Position numbers and translations under genes: made by a program
In this document: one piece after another, positions 1-9,324 of the stretch
Layout: each line of letters opens with the position of its first letter
Numbering within the stretch: the first letter of the stretch is position 1
Origin: Arenibacter sp. F20364
Lineage (GTDB): Bacteria > Bacteroidota > Bacteroidia > Flavobacteriales > Flavobacteriaceae
DNA length: 64,000 nucleotides
Direction of reading: 5' to 3'
Assembly: GCF_023015905.1 (NCBI RefSeq)
Contig: NZ_JALKBD010000016.1
Coordinates: 1 to 64,000 of the forward strand
Notes under the pieces: generated by a model
Seen by the model: only the letters and a program-made list of their open reading frames with translations
Told to the model about the DNA's origin: nothing
Database searches by the model: none

Positions 1-400
1 ACAGGTAGAGAGACAGTTAAAGGTATGAGTTATAAACTGAAGGTTTCCAGATCGTCATTTCGAATGCATATGAGAAATCGCACATCCAGCTCCCGGCCAG
101 TATGTGCGACTTCTCGTCGTCCCGAAAAGGGACTCTGTCGAAGTGACTAGCGTTGTCTCCAAATTAGAATTGAAATAACTTTCGGCCGCTAAAACGATAT
201 CATATCAAAACATTGGTTATAAAATGTTTAGTAAAGTTGTCAATGGTAGCCTGCCTGTCTGTCCGAATAGCCGATGCCAACCAAGCAGGCTCGAGGGGAC
301 AGTAACATTTTTTTTGAATTTACACGAAATCAATGTCTTACAAATATTTTTATGCCGAACTCCCCTTCTATTATCAATGGAATAACTACCCATTTTGATC
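1..400. other. Intergenic left edge with degenerate repeats, no gene
   Basis: I see no credible coding region here; the short reading frames have no recognisable protein features. Positions 99-148 carry a repeat beginning AGTATGTGCGACTTCTC and ending GTCGAAGTGACT that recurs at 8668-8717. The segment GAGAAATCGCACAT at 72-85 is an inverted copy (13 of 14 bases) of the start of that repeat. This resembles the extragenic repeat families that fill spacers in Bacteroidota genomes. Confidence 0.55.
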
Positions 401-434
401 AAAAAAGAAACCCCGATGAATTTCATCGGGGTTT
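401..434 (-). terminator. Rho-independent terminator of the 462-1250 lipoprotein gene
   Basis: An inverted repeat with arms AAACCCCGATGAA and TTCATCGGGGTTT (408-434) is followed, read on the minus strand, by TTTCTTTTTT (401-410). It lies about 30 bases beyond the stop codon of the lipoprotein gene, so it fits as that gene's terminator. Confidence 0.8.
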
Positions 435-461
435 ATATATCTAAATAAGTTTATATCGCTA

Positions 462-1250
462 TTACCAGCTTACTTCCTCGGTCTCGCCATTGGGATAGGT
501 AACGGTGCCTTTTTGATCACAGCTGCCAGTACCAAAGTCCAGGGAAGCCGTCATATCACCAACTTCCAACTGCATTAAACCAGTTGTAATAAAGGCACAA
601 CCCAAGTTAGCGCCAAGCGGTTCGGCCACTGTAAATTCGTACTTAATACCGTTTACAGTAATATCCCAATCTCCTGTACAGGTAACATCGGCTCCTTCAG
701 CATTGATCTGATCCAAATGCCAGCTAAGCACTTTATTTCCCTTCCAATCAATAATGTCGCCATTGGCATCCTCAAAGGTGGCATCGGTAACTACAGTAAA
801 GGTTGGACTGTTGGAATCTGAAAAGTCAAAAGAAAAGGTCTTGGTGCCGTTCAGCAAATGGCCGTTAAAGGTAAAGTCGGTAAAAGTAACTTCAAAACTC
901 CCTGTGTTACCCTCCGTATTTCCATTGTTTCCAGTCAAAACAATAGTTCCACTTACGGTCTTACCGCGAATAATACATTGGTTATAGGCTACCGACATAC
1001 TTTCCTCGGTAAATGTGATGGCAGCACAAGCAGAGTCGGTGTTTGATTTGTTACTTTTTCCAGCTTTGTCGTTGATCAACAATTCGGAAACCATCTCGTC
1101 CAATCCGTCCGAAATGGAATTGACCTGCATTTGCGACTTAACTTGTTCGCTTGTAAGACTTTCATTATTTAAATCGTTATCAGCATCATTGCTACAAGCA
1201 GCGATCAAAATAAATCCGAAAATCAAAACTAAATAATTAAATATTTTCAT
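462..1250 (-). CDS. Hypothetical lipoprotein
   Basis: The 262-residue product has an N-terminal hydrophobic segment ending in the lipobox LIAAC, with Cys19 as the predicted lipidation site, so it should be an outer-envelope or periplasmic lipoprotein. The mature part is rich in Asp, Asn, Thr and Gly and alternates polar and hydrophobic residues, which suggests a beta-rich fold. A region around residues 28-50 looks like a disordered linker after the anchor. I recognise no conserved domain and cannot assign a function. The gene stands alone, with its own terminator downstream and the metallophosphoesterase gene about 200 bases upstream on the same strand. Confidence 0.85.
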   Translation of the reverse strand: MKIFNYLVLIFGFILIAACSNDADNDLNNESLTSEQVKSQMQVNSISDGLDEMVSELLINDKAGKSNKSNTDSACAAITFTEESMSVAYNQCIIRGKTVSGTIVLTGNNGNTEGNTGSFEVTFTDFTFNGHLLNGTKTFSFDFSDSNSPTFTVVTDATFEDANGDIIDWKGNKVLSWHLDQINAEGADVTCTGDWDITVNGIKYEFTVAEPLGANLGCAFITTGLMQLEVGDMTASLDFGTGSCDQKGTVTYPNGETEEVSW

Positions 1251-1454
1251 TGTTTGTGGGGTTTAAAACATATTTAACGCGGCTAAAATAAGCCCTTATA
1301 TACTATTATGTTAAGAAAAACGCAATTTTTCGACTTACAGTATGTTTTATTAAGAAATATCTTACAAAGGTATTCGTTTTAGGACGATTTTAGCCTTGAT
1401 TTTTGGATCTGGACCATTAAAAAACCACTTGATTTGCAGTATGTTATGGTGCAG

Positions 1455-2534
1455 TTAATCCAGTTGAAAGCTAAAATTGTTAAAATCATCCCGTTGATAG
1501 GCCATTTTTTGTGTAGTGGGCGATATGGCGAAATAAGGTGAAAATGTAGTGGTAATCACGGTCTTTCCATCAGGTAAAAACTCCATAATCCGTAGCCAAC
1601 CGTCTCCCCCATTACCATGCCAACCGCCGCCAATAGCCTGGGCATTAAACGTAATTTGATTCACCTTTTTTCCGGCAACGTTCCTATCCACCCTAAATGC
1701 CGTATGAGCCTTAAAATTATCAGGGGAGCCAATATGGCCAGAGAAAACCATTTGTACATTTTTGGAAGGTGCCACCAGCTTTTCCCAGATGGCCTTGCCA
1801 TAGTTGGCATCGGCTATGGGATAATTCTCTTTTTCCATATGCTCGTTTTGGGCATTTAGATAGGAATGGGTTAGCATTACCACGGTATGATCTTTATAAA
1901 TTTCTTTAGAAATCTCATTGTTGGCCCACTGCAAAATAGTGTCCCTAGGCGCGAACTCCAGGTTCAGGAATAAAAATTTTCTTTGTTGGGGAGATACCAG
2001 TTCATAGGTGGCATTTTCTACCGAAGGCAGGCCGTCTATGTTCTTCCCCGCGGCCCGTAAGGCCTTTACATTCAATAAGTTTCTATGCACGGGAAAATAC
2101 TGGCCGTAATTGGATTGTCTGTTTTCCACACTTTTATAGCCAAAATCGTGGTTTCCTGCCGCCAGGATATAGGGTACTTTCCCATCCAGACGCTCAAAGG
2201 CGTGAGACACGGCCCTCCATTGGTCCCTACTGGGCATATTTCCATTTACGTCATCTGGCACCAGAAGTTCGTTCTGCTCTACCAAATCGCCCGTACACAA
2301 CACCATTTTTATATTTAGGGCATCAATATTTTCACTGATCCAGGCCGTCATGGTTTCCAAGGTGCCCTGGTTTCTTTCAAATTTCACGTAGGTCTGGGTA
2401 TCCGGAACCAATATAATGGACCAAGAGTCCGGATTGGACAATTTGGGCGGGGCATAGGTTTCTTGTGCCTTTAAGGCCGTGGACAGTGTGATAAGGGAGA
2501 AAACAAAAAGACAATAGCGGTGTTTAAGGTTCAT
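1455..2534 (-). CDS. Secreted metallophosphoesterase
   Basis: The 359-residue protein starts with a Sec-type signal peptide that probably ends near AQET at residues 23-26. The calcineurin-like metal-binding blocks are visible in order: PDTQTY (44-49), TGDLV (81-85), GNHD (127-130), a His in MLTHSY, and SGHIGS in the C-terminal third. These residues normally bind a di-metal centre that hydrolyses phosphoesters. The usual D-x-H of the first block is D-T-Q here, a variation common in secreted Bacteroidota members. The substrate cannot be read from the sequence. It is divergent from recQ and has no obvious operon partner. Confidence 0.85.
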   Translation of the reverse strand: MNLKHRYCLFVFSLITLSTALKAQETYAPPKLSNPDSWSIILVPDTQTYVKFERNQGTLETMTAWISENIDALNIKMVLCTGDLVEQNELLVPDDVNGNMPSRDQWRAVSHAFERLDGKVPYILAAGNHDFGYKSVENRQSNYGQYFPVHRNLLNVKALRAAGKNIDGLPSVENATYELVSPQQRKFLFLNLEFAPRDTILQWANNEISKEIYKDHTVVMLTHSYLNAQNEHMEKENYPIADANYGKAIWEKLVAPSKNVQMVFSGHIGSPDNFKAHTAFRVDRNVAGKKVNQITFNAQAIGGGWHGNGGDGWLRIMEFLPDGKTVITTTFSPYFAISPTTQKMAYQRDDFNNFSFQLD

Positions 2535-2734
2535 TTTGGTCGATTATTAAGGTTGCAGTGGATAAATTTAACCTTTTTAGCAAAGATAAAAAAGCCATTA
2601 ACCATAGGCCATGAGCCACTGCTTTCATGTTTCCCAGGCCTTGGTTTGGTTTTTGGGATTTTAAGACCGTGAAAGTTGTTATAGGACTTCAAATATGATT
2701 ATTTTCGTTCCTTACAAAAGTTTTAACGATACCC

Positions 2735-4861
2735 ATGCCCGATTTCCAGAAGGAATTAATTCCTTACCTAAAAAAGTACTTTGGTTATGACCGCTTTAGA
2801 AAGCAACAAGAGGCCATTATTACTTCTGTTTTAAAAAAGGAGGATTGTTTGGTAATCATGCCTACCGGTGGTGGAAAGTCCATTTGTTTTCAGTTGCCTT
2901 CCCTCTTGTTCGATGGCACTACCCTAGTGATTTCCCCTTTGATTGCTTTGATGAAGGATCAGGTAGATGGACTTATTGCCAACGGTATCCCGGCAGCTTT
3001 TTTTAATAGTAGTCAGTCTGCCGAGGAACAACAGGCTATTTTGGACCGCACCCATAAGGGGGAACTAAAATTACTATATGTGGCCCCGGAAAGTTTACAG
3101 GGCCTATCCCCTATTTTAAAAGAGGAATTTGTTAGTTGTGTGGCGGTGGACGAGGCACACTGTATTTCCTCCTGGGGGCACGATTTTAGGCCGTCTTACC
3201 AACAATTGGGATTTTTAAAGGCATCCCTGCCCCTAACGCCGATAATTGCTTTAACAGCTACTGCGGATAAAGCAACCCGTCAGGATATTTTGGAACAATT
3301 GCAGATTCCCAAGGCACAGCAGTATTTGGCTTCTTTTGATAGAAAAAATATAGCCCTGGAAGTAAGGGCAGCACACGATAGGGTCTCCCAAATACTTCAA
3401 TTTATAGAGCAGCGGCCGGATGAATCTGGCATTATATATTGTTTGAGTCGAAAATCCACCGAAACCCTGGTCGAAAAGATCCGCAATAACGGTATCAAGG
3501 CAGCGGCCTACCATGCCGGTTTGGATTTTGAAAGTCGCAACAAAGTACAGGAAGATTTTATTTTCGACAAGACCCAGATCGTATGTGCTACCATTGCCTT
3601 TGGGATGGGGATAGACAAATCCAATGTACGCTGGGTAATACATTATAATATGCCCAAAAATATTGAGGGCTATTATCAGGAAATTGGCAGGTCCGGAAGG
3701 GACGGTCTACCGGCGCATGCCCTTTTGTTCCACAGTTATGCCGATGTAATCCAGTTGCAAAGATTTGCCGCAGGGGCCACCAATGAGGAGGTGCAGCTGG
3801 CCAAGTTGGAACGCATGAAGCAGTTTTCGGAAGCATCGAGTTGTAGAAGAAAGATTTTATTGAGTTATTTTGGGGAGTATTTACAGGCCGATTGTGGCAA
3901 TTGCGACGTCTGTAAAAATCCACCGCAGTTTTTTGATGGTACGATAATAGCGCAAAAGGTTTTATCTACTATAGCCAGACTAAAGGAGTCCGAAGCTACG
4001 GGGACAGTAATAGACGTGTTGAGGGGCGCCCAAAATGCCAACATTCTGGATAAAAATTATCAGGAAATAAAGACCTATGGCATAGGGAAGGATATTTCAT
4101 GGAACCATTGGCAGCATTATACCATACAGCTTATAAACCAAGGCCTCTGTGAGATTGCCTTCCATAAGAACAACGTTTTGCGTCTGACGGATTTGGCCAA
4201 GGCTGTATTGTTCAATAACGCCAAAGTACAATTGAGTCAGCCCTTGTCCAAAGAAGAACAAATGGCGGTCCGCAAGGGAAGTAAGTCCAAGCCAGTCAAT
4301 GAAAATTCCCTGTTTGAAAAACTTCGGCAATTGCGGTTTCATATTTCCTTGGAGGAGAATATTCCTGCCTATTTGGTTTTTAACGATGCCACCCTCAAGG
4401 AAATGGAGTCCAAAAAGCCAGTGACCAGTGAAGCTTTTAAAGAGATCAATGGGGTGGGCCAACGCAAATTGGAGGTTTATGGGGAGATGTTCATCAATGA
4501 AATCAAGGCCTTTGTAGAAGCAAAACCCAAGAAGAAGAAAAAGAAGACCAGAAAATCGGATACCGCTTTGGAAACCTATGAGCTGTTTAAGACGGGGGTA
4601 ACCGTGGAAGAAATTGCGGAGACCAGGGGCCTAAAGCCCAATACCATTTTGGCCCATTTGGAAAAGTTGTACCATGATGGGAAAGACATTGATATCTACC
4701 GACTAATATCTAAAGACGATGTAGCCAAGGTAGCCAAGGCCAAGAAAGAACTTAAAACCCCGGAAGGCCTAAAACCCTATTTTGAGCATTTTAAAGAAAA
4801 AATGGAATATTCTACCATCCGCCTCGCTCTGACCGTGATTGAAAAGGAGGCGATTTTATAA
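2735..4861 (+). CDS. recQ: ATP-dependent DNA helicase RecQ
   Basis: The 708-residue protein is a full-length RecQ helicase, a 3'-5' DNA unwinding enzyme of recombination and replication-fork repair. Visible are Walker A PTGGGKS (43-49), the DEAH box (139-142) followed by the RecQ signature SSWGHDFRP, helicase motifs IV-VI ending QEIGRSGRDG, and a zinc-binding cluster of Cys residues (CRRKILL then CGNCDVC). An RQC winged helix and an HRDC domain follow, around residues 400-585. A lysine-rich linker then leads to an extra helix-turn-helix module (about residues 605-708), common in Bacteroidota RecQ. The gene is monocistronic and is followed by a repeat-rich spacer. Confidence 0.95.
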   Translation: MPDFQKELIPYLKKYFGYDRFRKQQEAIITSVLKKEDCLVIMPTGGGKSICFQLPSLLFDGTTLVISPLIALMKDQVDGLIANGIPAAFFNSSQSAEEQQAILDRTHKGELKLLYVAPESLQGLSPILKEEFVSCVAVDEAHCISSWGHDFRPSYQQLGFLKASLPLTPIIALTATADKATRQDILEQLQIPKAQQYLASFDRKNIALEVRAAHDRVSQILQFIEQRPDESGIIYCLSRKSTETLVEKIRNNGIKAAAYHAGLDFESRNKVQEDFIFDKTQIVCATIAFGMGIDKSNVRWVIHYNMPKNIEGYYQEIGRSGRDGLPAHALLFHSYADVIQLQRFAAGATNEEVQLAKLERMKQFSEASSCRRKILLSYFGEYLQADCGNCDVCKNPPQFFDGTIIAQKVLSTIARLKESEATGTVIDVLRGAQNANILDKNYQEIKTYGIGKDISWNHWQHYTIQLINQGLCEIAFHKNNVLRLTDLAKAVLFNNAKVQLSQPLSKEEQMAVRKGSKSKPVNENSLFEKLRQLRFHISLEENIPAYLVFNDATLKEMESKKPVTSEAFKEINGVGQRKLEVYGEMFINEIKAFVEAKPKKKKKKTRKSDTALETYELFKTGVTVEEIAETRGLKPNTILAHLEKLYHDGKDIDIYRLISKDDVAKVAKAKKELKTPEGLKPYFEHFKEKMEYSTIRLALTVIEKEAIL

Positions 4862-5393
4862 GGAGTTATAAGGTAGGGTACGGAGTTGGAAAGTTGAATG
4901 TTCAAAGTTCAAGGCTTAGTCAGCTTAAAGAGTTTGCAGTGGGCATTAGAAAGTTCAAGGTCCGGACGGAGATTGAGCCTGCCTACCGGCAAGGCAGGCC
5001 TGCCCGGCCGGTAGGCGGGCGTAGTCGAAATCGGTGTTACAAGGGAGTGTTAAACAGTAATCAGTAAATAGCTGATGGTTAGCAGTTTGCAGTTCCTTAT
5101 TTAAAATACTTCTCGATACAATTTTGCTCCACTTCGTTATGCAAAATCACTCGAAGTGACGGGTAGCTCCGGTCGGTGGGTTGAAGTTCAGGGTTCAAGG
5201 TTGAAAGTACCATCGTCAGTTCGAGTGGAATGCCAGTAGGCATTTTGTATCGAGAACACTTGATGGGATTGAAAGCCTCTAATCAGAGCGAAACAAAAAA
5301 GCTCCTTCCCCTAAGTAAGGGAAGGTGGAGAATACGGAAGGGGTTCAGGGCCCTTTCTTTAGGGAAGGAGCTAAAAAATGGTTACAATTGCAT
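4862..5393. repeat. Repeat-rich spacer with two inverted-repeat elements
   Basis: No gene is supported here. One palindrome has 10-bp perfect arms, GCCTACCGGC (4981-4990) and GCCGGTAGGC (5007-5016). A larger inverted pair follows: TTCTCGATACA through CTCGAAGTGAC (5110-5160) and its imperfect reverse GTCAGTTCGAGT through TATCGAGAAC (5215-5256). The arms contain further small palindromes. The arrangement looks like a non-autonomous, MITE-like or REP-like extragenic element. Short oligopurine repeats such as AAGTTCAAGG occur several times around it. Confidence 0.6.
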
Positions 5394-7625
5394 TTAAAAA
5401 CTAAGGGATACCTTGCCTCTGACAAAAAAAGGTGTCCCAGGGGTAAAATGGATTTCCTCTACGGCTTCCGTTTCGTTGAACAATCTACTGGTGGTCGCAA
5501 ATTGGGTCTCGTTCCATTCCGTATCAAAAAGGTTATCTACGATGAGTCCAAAATTCCAATTCTTCCATGAATAATTCAGATTGAAATCGGTTACAAAATA
5601 CCCTCGAGCAATAATGGAATTATCTTCATTGGCCGGTCTGTCCTTGATAAAGCGATAGTTCACTCCCCCCGAGAAGTTTTTAAGCCCCTTAAAGGTAATT
5701 CCTCCAGAAGAAGTCAGGTCGGGCGCCAAGGGAATATAATCCTCCCCACTTGGGTCTTCCGAGCTTCTGGCATAAGTGTAATTAACATCGCCATAGGCGT
5801 ACAACCAGTCGGTTAACTGATACCGAGCTCCAAAGTCCACCCCATACCGTTTGGTTTTACCACTGGGTTCCACAATACCCGCATCACCTACATATACAAA
5901 CTCCTGCTCCAAAAAAAGATGCCAGAGCGCTATATTTAATACCAATCGGTCTTTGGGCTTGTAAATAGTTCCAATATCCGACCCAAATGCCAACGGCAAT
6001 ATTTCTTCACCGCTATTGGCGGTTACTACCCTGGTGTCATTGGAATGAAAACCGATACCCGTTTTTGCATACAACTGAAGGTCCTGGGACGCCTGGTAAA
6101 TAGCGTTTAGCTTGGGACTGATGATGAGCTTGTTTTCACTGGATTGGTCATAGGCCTCCGTCAATAGATTTTCATAATCGAATTTTAAATAATCCAGACG
6201 TACACCAGGATTAATGTTCCACTTGTTGATTTTGTAATTTATATTTAAGAATCCATAGGCATTCAACTCATCAATATTGCCATATGCAAGTCGGTCCAAG
6301 GTAGTCTTCCTGTTTAGGGTATGGGAAAGCTCTACCTCGTTAATGTCGTCGTATCTAAAGCCTATACCCGTATTGAATCGGAATTGAGAATTATTGTGGT
6401 CCAAGTGTATGGTTTTATCATAACTGGTTTCTCCTCCAATGAGGGTTCTATTTTCCTTTTGCTTTATTTGATCGCCATTCACGGGATCCTCAAGGAAAAA
6501 TGTAAAATTGGAATAAAGTTCAAAATCATATTTTGAAATAAAAAACTTGGATTTAAACCGACTGTGCTGGTCCAATTGTTTGTCATGGTTTAACAAAAGG
6601 TTGGTGCGGCTGGTATTGCCCCCTTCCGTATCGTCTATGGCGCCAAACCGACCAATGCTTCCGTTGTCTACTGCCCGTTGGGGAATTTGTCCCGAGGCAT
6701 CCCATTTGCTCTGAAAGTGCGAGGCGGTCAGATTCACTTCGTTTCCGGCATCGTCCTTATGGTTATACCGGCCCATAATGTTTATTCTATTGAAATTCTG
6801 TGGAGATTCAAAGACGCCATCAGAAATCATATATTCAGAGGCTATATAGGCATTGTCATTATCGCTTTCCAAGAGTTTCAGCATCCCCAAACCCCGTAGG
6901 GTATTATACTTGCCGACTTCCATGCTAACCACATTTTTATCCAAAGTCTTCTTGGTGGTCAGATCCACATATCCGGCCGTATTAAAGTTTCCTTTATCGG
7001 CATAGTAAGGCCCTTTTCCAAAATCTATATGATCTATGGTTTCCGGTATTATAAAATGCATATCGGCGTAACCCTGACCATGGGCATGGGAAACCATGTT
7101 TACGGGCAAACCATCCACATTTATAGCGATATCCGTTCCGTGGTCTATATCAAATCCTCTTAGGAAAATTTGTTCGGCCTTACCGCCACCGGCATGCTGA
7201 CCAATGATCAGGCCAGGGACTTTTCTAAGGATTTCTTGAGAGGATTTGACGGGGTTATTTTTGACGTCTACGTTTACGAAGCTACTCATAGCGTTTATAT
7301 TGGATACCAATACTACTTGATCCAAAGAAACCGCAGCTTCCTCCAAGACGATCTCAAGAGTGGTATCCAATTGACTTTCGGTTATGAGAAGTTCTTTATT
7401 CTTAAAGCCAAGACTATAAAAATAGATGCGATCATTAATGCTTACGTTGGCCAAACTAAAGGCCCCGGAATTATTGCTGTAGGTATAATTTCCGGTATTC
7501 TTATTGTACACTCCTACTCCACTTAGGGGAAGGTTGTTTTGGCCGATTATTGTTCCATTTATAGTATGGGCACTTAAGGCGCTAGAAAGCAAAAGGAGAA
7601 ATAAACAAAAGGTATTTTTAATCAT
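5394..7625 (-). CDS. TonB-dependent receptor, probable metal uptake
   Basis: The 743-residue protein has a signal peptide, then a carboxypeptidase-regulatory-like beta-sandwich (about residues 20-95), a plug domain (about 115-230) and a 22-stranded barrel ending in the aromatic-terminated GKVSLSF. It should import a ligand across the outer membrane using the TonB-ExbBD system. The plug contains the loop MVSHAHGQGYAD, whose His residues occur in receptor groups tied to zinc or other divalent metals (family knowledge); the ligand itself is inference. A gene for a histidine-rich small protein lies 210 bases upstream on the same strand, which supports a metal role. A palindrome at 7664-7689 lies in its leader. 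Confidence 0.9.
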   Translation of the reverse strand: MIKNTFCLFLLLLSSALSAHTINGTIIGQNNLPLSGVGVYNKNTGNYTYSNNSGAFSLANVSINDRIYFYSLGFKNKELLITESQLDTTLEIVLEEAAVSLDQVVLVSNINAMSSFVNVDVKNNPVKSSQEILRKVPGLIIGQHAGGGKAEQIFLRGFDIDHGTDIAINVDGLPVNMVSHAHGQGYADMHFIIPETIDHIDFGKGPYYADKGNFNTAGYVDLTTKKTLDKNVVSMEVGKYNTLRGLGMLKLLESDNDNAYIASEYMISDGVFESPQNFNRINIMGRYNHKDDAGNEVNLTASHFQSKWDASGQIPQRAVDNGSIGRFGAIDDTEGGNTSRTNLLLNHDKQLDQHSRFKSKFFISKYDFELYSNFTFFLEDPVNGDQIKQKENRTLIGGETSYDKTIHLDHNNSQFRFNTGIGFRYDDINEVELSHTLNRKTTLDRLAYGNIDELNAYGFLNINYKINKWNINPGVRLDYLKFDYENLLTEAYDQSSENKLIISPKLNAIYQASQDLQLYAKTGIGFHSNDTRVVTANSGEEILPLAFGSDIGTIYKPKDRLVLNIALWHLFLEQEFVYVGDAGIVEPSGKTKRYGVDFGARYQLTDWLYAYGDVNYTYARSSEDPSGEDYIPLAPDLTSSGGITFKGLKNFSGGVNYRFIKDRPANEDNSIIARGYFVTDFNLNYSWKNWNFGLIVDNLFDTEWNETQFATTSRLFNETEAVEEIHFTPGTPFFVRGKVSLSF

Positions 7626-7640
7626 TGTTATAGTTTTTTT

Positions 7641-7664
7641 CAGAATAGCCAGCCGCTATTCCTG
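7641..7664 (-). promoter_or_regulatory. Leader hairpin upstream of the TonB receptor
   Basis: The sequence holds an inverted repeat with arms AGAATAGC and GCTATTCCT around a 4-5 base loop, 16 bases upstream of the receptor start codon. On the minus strand it is followed by an A-run, not a T-run, so it is not a terminator in that direction. It could be a leader hairpin or a protein-binding site. Confidence 0.35.
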
Positions 7665-7689
7665 ATATATATTTTATGGCATATATATC
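7664..7689. promoter_or_regulatory. AT-rich palindromic operator candidate
   Basis: Perfect 9-bp arms GATATATAT (7664-7672) and ATATATATC (7681-7689) are separated by 8 bases, about 40 bases upstream of the TonB receptor start. The size and AT-richness resemble Fur/Zur-family operators, but no consensus is established for this lineage, so the regulator is unknown. Confidence 0.35.
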
Positions 7690-7835
7690 CTGTTTAGGGG
7701 TTTAGCCTTAACAAGAAGATGATGAATGCCTATTTTTTAAAGTGTCTTGGGAGCTGGCAATAACAATGCCTAGGAAAACCAAATAAGCACAGAGTAGCCC
7801 TTGGATTCCTTTCAATAATTATCATGCCCCGAAAA

Positions 7836-8381
7836 TTAACAAAGTGGTCTTGGGGGAGGTACTGATGGATAATGTATTCCTTTTGAAGTGTTTTCCTTTA
7901 TGTTGGAAAAATGGGTTTTTTCAAATGTCGGTATAGGCTGGTAAGTAATGTACATTGCAACCACCAGATGCTTGTCATAATCCGACTGTACTTCCATCTT
8001 TTTATTGTCTTGATGATCTGGGATAGAAGCGCTAAATGCCATATTCACGAAATCTATAACCTCATGACTGTGGGATTCTGAATTGTGTGGGTGGGAATGG
8101 CCATTTAGGCCTATTTCAATTGCTCCTTTATGCTCGTGGGCTTCTGTGGAATAGTTTGATGTCCCATCTTGGGATTTACCCTGCCCGTCATGGTCATTAA
8201 AATCGTGGGTGTGGGAGGCAATGGAGTGATGACCTAATCCTTGATGAAGTCTATGGGACAAAAAGTGCATCAGTTCCGGTAATTCCTGCTGCAAGGGGGC
8301 CACTAGATAGCAGATGCCCATAAAGACAGCTACACTTTTGAACAACCACGGCCTCAAGCCTTGTACATTTTTCTGGGTCAC
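7836..8381 (-). CDS. Histidine-rich envelope protein beside a TonB receptor
   Basis: The 181-residue product begins with GTG; an in-frame TAG lies just upstream and no earlier start exists, so GTG decides the start. A hydrophobic stretch (about residues 13-30) can act as a signal or membrane anchor. There are 19 His residues, 15 of them between about residues 39 and 105 in runs such as HSHPHNSESHSH, interspersed with Asp and Glu, and the C terminus is PPPRPLC. This composition is typical of zinc- or copper-binding periplasmic proteins. The position upstream of the TonB receptor suggests a metal chaperone or buffer in the same pathway. No domain family is recognised with confidence. Confidence 0.75.
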   Translation of the reverse strand: MTQKNVQGLRPWLFKSVAVFMGICYLVAPLQQELPELMHFLSHRLHQGLGHHSIASHTHDFNDHDGQGKSQDGTSNYSTEAHEHKGAIEIGLNGHSHPHNSESHSHEVIDFVNMAFSASIPDHQDNKKMEVQSDYDKHLVVAMYITYQPIPTFEKTHFSNIKENTSKGIHYPSVPPPRPLC

Positions 8382-9165
8382 GGATACCTTTTTTATACTC
8401 TACCTACGGAAAATTTATGCGATGGGTTTGTTTTTCGCGGAAAAATATAAAATCACAGCGATTTAACTGTTAAAATAGGGTGAAACATTCTAAAGTAATT
8501 GTCCAGAATCGAAGATTGGATATGGAGGATCTGAAGAAGGTAGTATTGAGTATTGAGTATTGAGAAGTGGGAATACAAAGATCCAAAAGCCTAGATCCTA
8601 GATGATAGGTATTTATAAGTGTCGAAAGAAGAAAGTTCTAACGAAATTTTAATAGTTGGTTATAAGTAGTATGTGCGACTTCTCAATCGCCTGAAAAAGG
8701 CTCATGTCGAAGTGACTGCGGTGGTATAATCTTTGGATTTTCACAACCCTCTGTTTTCGGCAATAACGAAGCTATCTCCTTTCGTTACAAGGGAGGAGAC
8801 TTAAGTTTTTGACCATTCGGAAATGGATCAGGCCAAAGGCAAGGAGTAATGAGAAATGGGATTAAAAAGAACCAAGGGTCTAGATGATAGACATTTATAA
8901 GTGTAGAAAGTTCTAACAAAATTGGAATAGGGCCCATTGGATTGATGGTGTGATCATTAGTTTATAGTATGATATTTAAGTAATTGATTTACATAGTTTT
9001 ACAACTTTAAATACTAATTGTAAAATATTTTTAAATCCTTATTGGGATTGTCTGGGGAGCGATATAGCCGTAGATATAGAGCAAAAAAATTAACAATTAA
9101 ACAACAATTTAATTCCAAATGCGTTCTTAAAAAAAAGTAATTTTATATCACAAAAAAAGTTAGAT
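8382..9165. repeat. Spacer with decayed direct repeats
   Basis: No gene is supported. A 50-57 base direct repeat occurs at 8599-8655 and 8881-8930, sharing TAGATGATAG, ATTTATAAGTGT and GAAAGTTCTAAC. Positions 8668-8717 repeat the element at 99-148. A short tandem of GTATTGA occurs at 8542-8564. An inverted repeat TTTTACAA/TTGTAAAA (8997-9025, 13-base spacer) lies about 140 bases before the 46-codon ORF and could be part of its control region. Confidence 0.5.
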
Positions 9166-9306
9166 ATGTCATTTTTATCACCACAAATTGAAGCTTTGGC
9201 TAAAAGAAAAAAAGAACTATCTCTTGTAAAAAGACCGGATTCATGTGGTATTTTTCAGGAATATGGCAAATTCGAAAAGATTCAAAAGCCTGAAGAGCTG
9301 AAATAG
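9166..9306 (+). CDS. Candidate 46-residue small protein
   Basis: An ATG-started frame encodes MSFLSPQIEALAKRKKELS and continues to a TAG at 9304, giving 46 residues with a strongly basic helical N-terminal half and one Cys near residue 27. It has no signal peptide or membrane segment. It lies alone on the plus strand, converging on the amidohydrolase gene and ending 18 bases from that gene's stop. The composition looks protein-like and the spacer before it is very AT-rich, as expected for a promoter region. No family is recognised; support is only the open frame and its context. Confidence 0.4.
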   Translation: MSFLSPQIEALAKRKKELSLVKRPDSCGIFQEYGKFEKIQKPEELK

Positions 9307-9324
9307 CAGCCCTTTAGCGTATTT

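Noticed and set aside
217-426. A 69-codon minus-strand frame at the left edge
   Set aside because: It runs through the terminator hairpin at 401-434 and has no protein-like features or family.
5325-5570. An 81-codon plus-strand frame
   Set aside because: It lies largely antisense to the 3' end of the TonB receptor gene and starts in repeat sequence.
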